Of a stretch of 5,159 bases of DNA, positions 1 to 5,159 are shown piece by piece. Source of the DNA: Desulfobacteraceae bacterium (lineage in GTDB: Bacteria > Desulfobacterota > Desulfobacteria > Desulfobacterales > BuS5); NCBI GenBank assembly GCA_030642865.1, contig DAOWMW010000117.1:1-5159 (forward strand), written 5' to 3'. The translations under genes were made by a program, and so were the position numbers. The notes under the pieces were generated by a model. It searched no databases, was not told the origin of the DNA, and worked only from the letters and a program-made list of their open reading frames with translations. The stretch's first letter is position 1; every line of letters starts with the position of its first letter.

Positions 1-8
1 CGATGCAT

Positions 9-79
9 CCCGCCTGACTGCGTTACAAAAGTGCAGGAATATCCTGATATTACTGCACTTTTGTGCCTTGCCAGGCGGG
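9..79. repeat. Long imperfect inverted repeat (stem-loop), possible REP/MITE-like element or bidirectional terminator
   Basis: The two arms are nested. The outer arms CCCGCCTG (9-16) and CAGGCGGG (72-79) pair over 8 bp. After an internal loop of 8 and 7 bases, ACAAAAGTGCAG (25-36) pairs perfectly with CTGCACTTTTGT (53-64) over 12 bp. A single G-A mismatch (37/52) follows, then AATATC (38-43) pairs with GATATT (46-51), closing on a CT tip. All of this is seen directly. It lies about 100 bases beyond the stop of the minus-strand prepilin peptidase gene. The inner stem ends in TTTT on both strands, so it could act as a weak bidirectional terminator. Its length, GC-rich feet and multi-tier symmetry also resemble dispersed palindromic repeats. 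Only a genome-wide copy count separates these readings. Confidence 0.75.
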
Positions 80-150
80 CGCCTCAACAATTAAAATTGC
101 CAATTTATTTTTGTGCGAACCCTTAGGGATGAAATAAATTCACAATCCTT

Positions 151-167
151 ATTATCTGACAATCTAT
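151..167. repeat. 17-base direct repeat, left copy
   Basis: The sequence ATTATCTGACAATCTAT is present here and again, identical and in the same orientation, at 1060-1076. The two copies bracket the prepilin peptidase gene and its upstream region, 909 bases apart start to start. The match ends sharply on both sides. This copy sits 17 bases beyond the stop codon of that gene and merges on its right into a TA run and then a C9 tract (176-184). Its role is unknown: it could be a regulator site, a footprint of an old insertion, or a member of a dispersed repeat. Confidence 0.7.
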
Positions 168-183
168 ATATATCTCCCCCCCC

Positions 184-960
184 CTATGTCATAAAATTGA
201 AGTACCAGTTTATAACTGTTGTGCCGAAAAATATATACAAAACAGCTCCAGCAGATAAAAAAGGTCCAAATGGCACGGCAAGATTCATCCCCTTTTTTGT
301 CCGGAGCATCAGGGCTATGCCGATTGTGCTGCCCAGGGCTGATGAAACGAATATGGTAAATAATACTCCTTGCCATCCTGTGAGTGCCCCTGTCATAGCA
401 AGAAGTTTTATATCACCACCGCCCATGCCATCTTTTTTTGTAAGAAAATTATAGATTATTGCAACTGTGAATAGAGAACCGCCTCCGGTTAATATACCCA
501 ATAGAGAATCTGTCAGGGATATTGATTGTATGCCAAAGGACAAAAAAAGGAAAAGAGGGATTCCGGGAAGAGTAATAATATCGGGTATGATTTTATGATC
601 CAAATCAATGAAAGTAATAACAATGAGGAGTGCAATAAACGTAAAATAGATCAATCCTTCAAAAGATAGTCCGAATTTCATGCAAACGAATAGAGCCATG
701 ATTCCGCTTAGCAATTCAACAAAGGGATAACGTAAAGGTATAACTGTATCGCAATGCCGGCATCGTCCCCTGAGCCATATGTAACTTAAAACAGGGATGT
801 TGTCATAAAAATGTATGGTCTCTTTGCAAAAAGGGCATATTGATCGTCTGGGATTTGTAATTGACTTTGAGGCAGGAAGCCGATAAATACAAACATTTAA
901 AAAGCTTCCAATACATATTCCAAAGGAGAAAAACAGTATTTCTGCAAAATAATAATTCAT
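184..960 (-). CDS. pilD: Type IV prepilin peptidase / leader peptidase (A24 family)
   Basis: This inner-membrane aspartic peptidase cleaves the leader of type IV prepilins and type II secretion pseudopilins. Enzymes of this type usually also N-methylate the new N-terminus. Numbering is from the ATG at 960 (258 aa). An N-terminal hydrophobic segment carries the family signature GSFLNVCIYRLP (residues 18-29). A cytoplasmic zinc-type four-cysteine module follows (C42, C45, C67, C70), typical of bifunctional peptidase/methylase members. The two catalytic aspartates are D119 in FIDLDHKIIPD and D183 in GMGGGD, 64 residues apart as in characterised members (TcpJ, PilD). About seven to eight hydrophobic segments can be seen. 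The reading frame is open back to a TTG at 1044, with another ATG at 1011. The ATG at 960 is preferred because it places the start directly before the conserved first membrane segment. No candidate start has a Shine-Dalgarno sequence. No pilin or secretion genes are adjacent. The stop TAG abuts a poly-G run on the coding strand. The symbol follows the family; pppA or gspO naming is equally possible. Confidence 0.93.
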   Translation of the reverse strand: MNYYFAEILFFSFGICIGSFLNVCIYRLPASKSITNPRRSICPFCKETIHFYDNIPVLSYIWLRGRCRHCDTVIPLRYPFVELLSGIMALFVCMKFGLSFEGLIYFTFIALLIVITFIDLDHKIIPDIITLPGIPLFLFLSFGIQSISLTDSLLGILTGGGSLFTVAIIYNFLTKKDGMGGGDIKLLAMTGALTGWQGVLFTIFVSSALGSTIGIALMLRTKKGMNLAVPFGPFLSAGAVLYIFFGTTVINWYFNFMT

Positions 961-1002
961 TTTTTTTATATTAGGATCGTGAATGTTATAAATTACCCAT
1001 AA

Positions 1003-1032
1003 ATTATCCATAATTACTTGTTCTTGTGCCAA
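1003..1032 (-). promoter_or_regulatory. Candidate sigma-70 promoter for the prepilin peptidase gene
   Basis: On the minus strand, TTGGCA (1032-1027) is followed after 18 bases by GATAAT (1008-1003). The start of transcription would fall near 996, giving a leader of about 36 bases before the ATG at 960. If real, it would exclude the longer start candidates at 1011 and 1044. This is based on hexamer similarity only, in an AT-rich region where chance matches are common. Confidence 0.3.
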
Positions 1033-1059
1033 ATTTTGTGTCAATTTTTAAATAGGGTG

Positions 1060-1076
1060 ATTATCTGACAATCTAT
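1060..1076. repeat. 17-base direct repeat, right copy
   Basis: This is identical in sequence and orientation to 151-167. It lies upstream of both divergent genes, about 100 bases before the prepilin peptidase ATG and about 200 before the lon ATG, which is compatible with an operator position. The copy at the other end of the prepilin peptidase gene is harder to explain that way. A shorter relative, TGACAAT, recurs at 1149-1155, overlapping the candidate lon -35 element. Confidence 0.7.
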
Positions 1077-1147
1077 GGGGCACATGAAAAGTAATCTGGT
1101 TTGTAATTTTTAGTAAAACCTTTTGCTTTGCAAATATTTTACGATGT

Positions 1148-1177
1148 ATGACAATTTTCGTTTGCGGATTGTAATAT
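1148..1177 (+). promoter_or_regulatory. Candidate sigma-70 promoter for lon-tsaB
   Basis: ATGACA (1148-1153) and TAATAT (1172-1177) are separated by 18 bases. Transcription would begin near 1184, leaving a leader of about 90 bases before the preferred lon start. The -10 element is a good match and the -35 element matches at five of six positions. No heat-shock type promoter is visible. The call rests on similarity alone. Confidence 0.35.
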
Positions 1178-1262
1178 CGATTATATCTATATTGGCTTAT
1201 ATGAAATTTTGCAAGGTTGAGTTAATAATTTTTTTTATAAGAGAAAAATAGGACGAAATGAC

Positions 1263-1267
1263 AGGAG
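1263..1267 (+). promoter_or_regulatory. Ribosome binding site that favours the downstream lon start
   Basis: AGGAG lies 5 bases before the ATG at 1273. The alternative in-frame ATG at 1258 has only a weaker AGGA (1250-1253) four bases ahead of it. The stronger site argues that Lon begins [10 protein letters not shown] rather than five residues earlier. Confidence 0.6.
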
Positions 1268-1272
1268 TAATA

Positions 1273-3648
1273 ATGGCACACACTGACATGGATGAATTGC
1301 TGGACATTATAGGCGAAGAAGACGATATTGATGATTTGCCGGTCATTCTTCCATTACTGCCGGTGCGGGACGTGGTTATTTTTACAGATATGCTGCTCCC
1401 CCTCGTTATTGGCCGTGATAAATCCATGCGTGCAGTGGACGAAGCTGTGGCAAAAAAAGGGTATTTGTTGTTGACTGCCCAGAAGAATAAGGTCGTTGAG
1501 GAACCAGGCGCGGATGAGCTTTATACCATGGGTACCGTGGGAAAAATTTTACGAGTCCTGAAAATGCCTGACGGACGTTTGAGAGTACTTGTCCAGGGCG
1601 TGGCCAAGGCAAAAATCATCAAATATGTTTTGAAAAAAGTTCTTTTCAGGGTAAAAATCGAAATCATTAAAGAACAACACGTGGAAAAAATTACCATGGA
1701 GATTGAAGCTTTAATGAGGAATGTACGTGAACATTCTGCCAGGATTCTGGCAATCCGTGGTGATTTAACAAATGATGTCGGAGCAATTCTGGACACCATT
1801 GAAGGCCCTGGCAAACTTGCCAATCTTGTGGCTTCCAATCTAAGAATAAAAATTGAAGAAGCCCAAACATTACTTGAAGATTTAGATCCTGTGAGTCGTT
1901 TAAAGCGCGTTAACGGGTTTCTTTCCCACGAATTCGAATTATCAACCATGCAGGCTAAAATTCAGTCTGAAGTAAATAATGAGATTTCAAAAAGTCAAAG
2001 AAACTATTTTTTACGGGAACAGGTCAGGGCAATCAACAAGGAACTGGGAGATGATGACGAAAAAGCCAGGGAGATAACTGAATACAAAAAGAAAATCAAA
2101 GATGCTAAAATGTCCAGGGAGGCTAACAAGGAAGCTTTAAAGCAATTAAAGCGATTAGAGCAGATGTATCCCGATTCTGCGGAATCTTCAGTTGTAAGGA
2201 CATATCTGGATTGCCTTGTTGATATGCCATGGAGCAAATCCACCTCTGATGAGATAAATATAAAAAAAGCAAAACAGGTTTTAAATAAGAATCATTACGG
2301 CCTGGATAAAATAAAAGACAGGATACTCGAATATTTAAGTGTTCGGAAACTAAAGTCAAAAATCAAGGGACCAATCCTCTGTTTTGCTGGACCTCCAGGG
2401 GTTGGCAAAACTTCTTTAGGCAAAGCGATTGCCGATGCCATGGGCCGGAAGTTTGTAAGAATTTCCCTGGGAGGGATAAGGGATGAAGCCGAAATCAGGG
2501 GACACAGGCGTACATATATCGGGGCGATGCCAGGTCGCATTCTCCAGGGCTTGAAACAGGCCAAAACAAATAATCCTGTTTTTATGCTGGATGAAATAGA
2601 TAAACTCGGCTCTGATTTCCGTGGGGACCCTTCTTCGGCTCTTCTGGAGGCCCTGGATCCTGAACAGAATTTTGCATTCAGCGATCACTATTTAAATCTG
2701 ACCTTTGATCTTTCAAATGTTATGTTTATACTCACAGCCAACTCAACAGACACCATTCCTTCAGCCCTCCTTGACAGGATGGAGGTGATATCACTTTCCG
2801 GCTATTCTGAAGAAGAGAAAGCCGCCATTGCCAGAAAATTTCTCATGCCCCGGCAAGTTGAAGAAAACGGCTTAGAGCAAAAGGATGTTTCCTTGACCTC
2901 CCCCGCACTTCTCCAGGTTATACGGGAGCATACCCTTGAAGCGGGCCTGAGAAATCTTGAGCGGGAACTTGGCACAATTTGTCGTAAAATTGCACGCAAA
3001 ATTGCAGAAGGAAAGGAGGGAACATTTACTGTTACCAAGAATAATCTGCAGGATTATTTGGGTGTTAGAAAATATTATCCTGAAATGGAGCTTAAAACCA
3101 GCCAGGTTGGCATGGCAACCGGCCTTGCATGGACGCAGGCCGGCGGTGAAGTCTTATATGTTGAAACATCTCTTATGCCAGGAAAAGGGGAGCTGATCCT
3201 CACCGGTCAACTGGGAGACGTAATGCAGGAATCTGCCCGAACAGCTTTGAGTTTTGCAAGGGCAAACATTGGTTCCCATGGAATTAAGGAAAATTTTCTT
3301 GAAAACATGGATGTCCATATTCATGTTCCCGCCGGGGCCATACCAAAAGACGGGCCCTCCGCTGGAATAGTTATGGCAACGGCCCTTATTTCTGCAATAA
3401 CAGACCAGCCTGTCAGCAAAGATGTGGCAATGACCGGAGAAATTACGCTAAGGGGTAGCGTCCTCCCCATCGGCGGACTCAAGGAAAAAGCTCTTGGTGC
3501 CTTGAGAGCAGGGATTCACACCATTGTTTTGCCGGAGAAAAATAAAAAAGATCTTGTTGAAATTCCAAAAAACATTAAAGATAAAATAAAGTTTATCCCT
3601 GTTAAAGATATGAATCAGGTACTTGAGATAGCTATAGAAAAAAAATGA
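1273..3648 (+). CDS. lon: ATP-dependent Lon protease (LonA type, S16 family)
   Basis: Cytoplasmic hexameric AAA+ protease that degrades misfolded and short-lived regulatory proteins. Numbering is from the preferred ATG at 1273 (791 aa, close to the 784 aa of E. coli Lon). An acidic head (about 1-22) leads into the Lon N-terminal substrate domain, starting at [10 protein letters not shown] (about 26-215), then a helical linker rich in charged residues (about 220-320). The AAA+ module has Walker A GPPGVGKT (373-380) and Walker B FMLDEIDK (D440, E441), with the sensor-type segment ILTAN after it. The C-terminal protease domain carries the catalytic serine in PKDGPSAG (S696) and the catalytic lysine in GGLKEKALG (K739). 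The 43-residue gap between them equals that of E. coli Lon (S679, K722). The frame is intact and no key residue is missing. An upstream ATG at 1258 would add five residues. The gene overlaps tsaB at an ATGA junction, so the two are very likely co-transcribed and translationally coupled. Confidence 0.98.
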   Translation: MAHTDMDELLDIIGEEDDIDDLPVILPLLPVRDVVIFTDMLLPLVIGRDKSMRAVDEAVAKKGYLLLTAQKNKVVEEPGADELYTMGTVGKILRVLKMPDGRLRVLVQGVAKAKIIKYVLKKVLFRVKIEIIKEQHVEKITMEIEALMRNVREHSARILAIRGDLTNDVGAILDTIEGPGKLANLVASNLRIKIEEAQTLLEDLDPVSRLKRVNGFLSHEFELSTMQAKIQSEVNNEISKSQRNYFLREQVRAINKELGDDDEKAREITEYKKKIKDAKMSREANKEALKQLKRLEQMYPDSAESSVVRTYLDCLVDMPWSKSTSDEINIKKAKQVLNKNHYGLDKIKDRILEYLSVRKLKSKIKGPILCFAGPPGVGKTSLGKAIADAMGRKFVRISLGGIRDEAEIRGHRRTYIGAMPGRILQGLKQAKTNNPVFMLDEIDKLGSDFRGDPSSALLEALDPEQNFAFSDHYLNLTFDLSNVMFILTANSTDTIPSALLDRMEVISLSGYSEEEKAAIARKFLMPRQVEENGLEQKDVSLTSPALLQVIREHTLEAGLRNLERELGTICRKIARKIAEGKEGTFTVTKNNLQDYLGVRKYYPEMELKTSQVGMATGLAWTQAGGEVLYVETSLMPGKGELILTGQLGDVMQESARTALSFARANIGSHGIKENFLENMDVHIHVPAGAIPKDGPSAGIVMATALISAITDQPVSKDVAMTGEITLRGSVLPIGGLKEKALGALRAGIHTIVLPEKNKKDLVEIPKNIKDKIKFIPVKDMNQVLEIAIEKK

Positions 3649-4358
3649 CAATGAAAATACTCGCAGTCGACACATCAACAAAAACATGCAGCGTTGCTGT
3701 TGTTGAAAATCTTTCATTACTTGCTGAGCAGACATTGATAAGTACGCAGACCCATTCCAGGCATTTAATGGAAATGATCAATAATGTGGTAAAATTGTCC
3801 GGCTGTAAATTTTCTGACATTGATGGGTTTGCTGTGACAAAAGGGCCTGGAACTTTTACGGGTCTCAGGATAGGAATAAGCACAGTAAAAGGGCTTGCCT
3901 CTGCATTGGATAAGCCTGTTATTGGTCTTTCTTCTCTTAAAGCCCTTGCCATGCAGACGGTAACTTCTTCTCTTGTTTGCGCCATGCTTGATGCGCGCAG
4001 GGATGAGGTTTACTCCGGGTTTTATAGATATGTTGCTTCCGGTGAAAAAAAAAGGTTGTTAAAAAATGAGGTATGTGAAACAGTACTATCTGTGGAGCAG
4101 GCACTTAAAGGGGTTTCTGAAGGCTGTACCTTTATAGGGGATGGTGCGGTTGCTTATCAGGAGACAATAATTAAAATTATGGGTGACCATGCTGTTTTTA
4201 CGCCTCCATGTTTAAATACCCTTTTTGCCTCAACAGTGGCTTATGCTGCCCTTGAAAAAATTCAGGGGAATGGGTTCGATACAATGGAATCCCTTCTACC
4301 CTGTTATATACGCAAGCCTGATGCAAAGATTCCGAAAAATATCAAGCTGTGCGGTTAG
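3645..4358 (+). CDS. tsaB: tRNA threonylcarbamoyladenosine (t6A37) biosynthesis protein TsaB
   Basis: TsaB is the non-catalytic ASKHA-fold partner of TsaD. With TsaE it supports transfer of threonylcarbamoyl from the TsaC/TsaC2 product to A37 of ANN-decoding tRNAs, in the cytoplasm. The 237 aa match the usual length (E. coli 231). Visible signatures are the N-terminal strand ILAVDTSTKTCSVAVV (5-20), THSRHLMEMI (37-46), the family hallmark GPGTFTGLRIGISTVKGLA (67-85), and LDARRDEVYSGFY (115-127). The protein lacks the extra C-terminal part and metal-binding histidines of TsaD, which separates the two paralogues. The ATG at 3645 overlaps the lon stop (ATGA). A second in-frame ATG at 3651 would give the more typical N-terminus MKILAVDTST. 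Neither has a clear ribosome binding site of its own, which fits reinitiation after lon. The partners tsaD, tsaE and tsaC are not in the window. Confidence 0.95.
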   Translation: MTMKILAVDTSTKTCSVAVVENLSLLAEQTLISTQTHSRHLMEMINNVVKLSGCKFSDIDGFAVTKGPGTFTGLRIGISTVKGLASALDKPVIGLSSLKALAMQTVTSSLVCAMLDARRDEVYSGFYRYVASGEKKRLLKNEVCETVLSVEQALKGVSEGCTFIGDGAVAYQETIIKIMGDHAVFTPPCLNTLFASTVAYAALEKIQGNGFDTMESLLPCYIRKPDAKIPKNIKLCG

Positions 4359-4371
4359 TCTTTAGCAGTAA

Positions 4372-4388
4372 TACACTGAATCAGTGTA
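4372..4388. repeat. 17-base palindrome in the tsaB-psd spacer
   Basis: TACACTGA (4372-4379) and TCAGTGTA (4381-4388) are perfect inverted copies around a single A, 13 bases after the tsaB stop. As RNA it would fold to a 7 bp stem with a 3-base loop. No T tract follows, so it is not a canonical intrinsic terminator. It could be a factor-binding palindrome, an RNA-end stabilising hairpin, or the remnant of a repeat element. GTAA just before it (4368-4371) and TTAC at 4398-4401 extend the symmetry imperfectly. Confidence 0.6.
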
Positions 4389-4391
4389 GCT

Positions 4392-4450
4392 GAGTAGTTA
4401 CTAACAGGTTTGCATTTATTGTCCCAGCGTAACTGGTCCGAATAGTTACG
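4392..4450. repeat. Cluster of TAGTTAC direct and inverted repeats
   Basis: GAGTAGTTAC (4392-4401) recurs 48 bases later as GAATAGTTAC (4440-4449), with one mismatch in ten. The second copy is also the right arm of a 7 bp inverted repeat, CGTAACT (4428-4434) against AGTTACG (4444-4450), with a 9-base loop. With the palindrome just upstream, most of this 137-base spacer is made of repeated or symmetrical blocks. This resembles a decayed small palindromic element more than a regulatory region, but no transposase or clean terminal repeat pair is visible. Confidence 0.5.
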
Positions 4451-4457
4451 GTTATTC

Positions 4458-4486
4458 TTGACTTTATTATCAACTCTTACTAAGAT
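4458..4486 (+). promoter_or_regulatory. Candidate sigma-70 promoter for psd
   Basis: TTGACT (4458-4463) and TAAGAT (4481-4486) are separated by exactly 17 bases, the best promoter match in the window. Transcription would start near 4493, only two or three bases before the GTG start codon of psd at 4496. It would let psd and its downstream partner be expressed independently of lon-tsaB. Confidence 0.45.
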
Positions 4487-4495
4487 AATTATATT

Positions 4496-5119
4496 GTGGA
4501 AAAAGCAGGATACCCTTTTATACTCATATGTGCGTTTGTCACCCTATTGTTTGCCTTTTGGGGAATATCAATTCTGACAGTACCTTCTTTATTGTGTACA
4601 GCTTTTGTCTGCTGGTTTTTCAGAGATCCCGAACGGATCATCCCAAAGGATGAAAATGCTCTGGTGTCGCCAGCGGATGGAAAGATACTTGTTACAGATG
4701 ACCTTGAAAACTCCCCTTTTGCCCGGGGGCCATGTACTAAAATCAGTATTTTTATGTCAGTTTTCAATGTTCATGTAAATAGAATTCCCTGCAAGGCAAA
4801 GGTGGTGGGGATAGACTATTATCCTGGTAAATTTTTTTCGGCACATCTTGATAAGGCATCAAAAGAAAACGAGCATAATGTCCTTTTTCTTGAAACGGAA
4901 AAAGGAGATAAAATCTGTTTTGTCCAAATTGCAGGACTTATTGCAAGGCGTATTATCTGCAGAATAAATAAAGGAGATTTTGTTGAGCGGGGCCAGCGAT
5001 TCGGGCTGATACGCTTTGGCTCAAGGTTAGATGTTTACCTCCCGGCCAGCGCAAAGCTTAATGTATCTGTTGGTGATAAAGTTTGCGCCGGGGAAACTAT
5101 TCTGGGATATTTATTATGA
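4496..5119 (+). CDS. psd: Phosphatidylserine decarboxylase proenzyme, short form
   Basis: This membrane-associated pyruvoyl enzyme decarboxylates phosphatidylserine to phosphatidylethanolamine. The protein has 207 aa, matching the short Psd form rather than the roughly 320 aa E. coli type. Two hydrophobic segments (about 7-24 and 27-42) anchor the N-terminus. The catalytic signatures are SPADGK (58-63, D61), MSVFNVHVNRIP (87-98, H93) and ENEHN (about 125-129). The self-cleavage site lies in IRFGSRLDVYLP between G175 and S176, so S176 should become the pyruvoyl group of a short alpha chain of about 32 residues. The start is a GTG. The codon at 4481 upstream is a stop, and no ATG or other GTG offers a better choice before the conserved GYPFIL segment. 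No Shine-Dalgarno sequence is present. The stop overlaps the ATG of the next gene, probably pssA, which would supply its substrate. Archaetidylserine decarboxylase is a related activity, but the bacterial context favours phosphatidylserine. Confidence 0.94.
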   Translation: MEKAGYPFILICAFVTLLFAFWGISILTVPSLLCTAFVCWFFRDPERIIPKDENALVSPADGKILVTDDLENSPFARGPCTKISIFMSVFNVHVNRIPCKAKVVGIDYYPGKFFSAHLDKASKENEHNVLFLETEKGDKICFVQIAGLIARRIICRINKGDFVERGQRFGLIRFGSRLDVYLPASAKLNVSVGDKVCAGETILGYLL

Positions 5120-5159
5120 AAACAGACAAAAGTGGCAGGCAGGAAAATCGAAAAAAGAG
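5116..5159 (+). CDS. pssA: Start of a gene cut by the window edge, probably CDP-diacylglycerol-serine O-phosphatidyltransferase
   Basis: An ATG at 5116 overlaps the psd stop (ATGA). It opens a frame that stays open to the window end, giving 14 codons beginning MKTDKSGRQENRKK. The peptide itself is not diagnostic; it is a strongly basic, hydrophilic lead-in. The identity is inferred from context: short-form psd genes are commonly followed immediately by pssA, which makes phosphatidylserine from CDP-diacylglycerol and serine, and PssA proteins often begin with a basic stretch before their first membrane segment. A weak GGGAT (5104-5108) lies seven bases before the ATG. The start is well supported by the overlap; the product name is tentative. 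Confidence 0.5.
   Translation, partial: MKTDKSGRQENRKK

Larger units (their letters stand above)
961..1272. other. Divergent intergenic region between the prepilin peptidase gene and lon
   Basis: This AT-rich, non-coding stretch of about 310 bases separates two genes transcribed away from each other. It holds a candidate promoter for each direction, the right copy of the 17-base direct repeat (1060-1076), a small hairpin TTTGC-TTT-GCAAA (1122-1134), a T8 run just before lon, and the lon ribosome binding site. I looked for and did not find a CIRCE operator or a convincing sigma-32 heat-shock promoter, either of which might have been expected in front of lon. I see no RNA gene or further open frame with support. 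Confidence 0.6.

Noticed and set aside
94..106. Small AAATTG-C-CAATTT palindrome
   Set aside because: It is short and AT-only apart from the centre, and the surrounding sequence is AT-rich, so chance is a sufficient explanation.
176..184. C9 tract as a phase-variation switch
   Set aside because: It lies at and beyond the stop codon of the only gene there, so slippage would not shift a reading frame.
113..454. Plus-strand open frame of 113 codons over the 3' part of the prepilin peptidase gene
   Set aside because: It is antisense to a well-supported gene, shows no recognisable domain, and its start lies in non-coding sequence without a ribosome binding site.
1075..1080. CCCCAT on the minus strand, resembling a sigma-32 -10 element pointing towards the prepilin peptidase gene
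   Set aside because: No CTTGAA-like -35 element is present at the required distance.
1080..1257. Possible CIRCE or heat-shock operator in front of lon
   Set aside because: I looked for the TTAGCACTC/GAGTGCTAA inverted repeat and for sigma-32 hexamers on the plus strand and found neither.
1406..1949. Minus-strand open frames opposite the 5' part of lon
   Set aside because: The sense-strand Lon protein is clearly conserved across this stretch. The antisense frames give low-complexity, serine- and arginine-rich translations with no family resemblance.
3009..3020. Strong SD-like purine run GGAAAGGAGGG inside lon
   Set aside because: No start codon follows at a usable distance in any frame, and the codons encode the conserved Lon region, so it is not an internal translation start.
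2957..3196. Plus-strand open frame of 79 codons inside lon in another frame
   Set aside because: It lies wholly within the conserved end of the AAA+ module and start of the protease domain of lon, and has no independent evidence.
4359..4495. Possible tRNA or small RNA gene in the tsaB-psd spacer
   Set aside because: No cloverleaf, T-loop or other conserved RNA motif can be seen. The symmetry is explained by the short repeats already listed.
1..5159. A novel multi-gene system
   Set aside because: All complete genes belong to well-known housekeeping families with intact catalytic motifs. No unexplained coding space of useful size remains.

Overview
This window looks like ordinary core chromosome from a Gram-negative, AT-leaning bacterium. 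The best guess is a member of the Desulfobacterota (Desulfobacterales-like). That guess rests on the flavour of the proteins, on a short-form phosphatidylserine decarboxylase followed directly by what looks like pssA, and on a Lon protease that overlaps tsaB. No taxonomic marker gene is present, so the placement is an inference.

Layout: 1-183 is non-coding and holds a strong long hairpin (9-79), one copy of a 17-base direct repeat (151-167), and a TA run followed by a C9 tract. A type IV prepilin peptidase (pilD family) occupies 184-960 on the minus strand. A divergent intergenic region (961-1272) holds candidate promoters for both directions and the second copy of the 17-base repeat (1060-1076). 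On the plus strand, lon (1273-3648) overlaps tsaB (3645-4358) by an ATGA junction. A 137-base spacer rich in small inverted and direct repeats follows, with a good candidate promoter at its end. Then comes psd (GTG start, 4496-5119), which overlaps by ATGA the first 14 codons of a gene that runs off the window and is probably pssA.

How the genes work together: lon and tsaB form a tight pair, linking ATP-dependent protein quality control with a factor for the tRNA t6A37 modification. psd and the putative pssA would carry out consecutive steps of phosphatidylethanolamine synthesis (PssA makes phosphatidylserine, Psd decarboxylates it). The prepilin peptidase is divergent, and its pilin or secretion substrates are not in the window.

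I see no mobile-element gene, CRISPR array, RNA gene, defence system or unexplained coding region. The points worth a second look are non-coding: the long hairpin at the left edge, the exact 17-base repeat bracketing the prepilin peptidase gene, the repeat-rich spacer between tsaB and psd, and the near-leaderless arrangement of the psd start.
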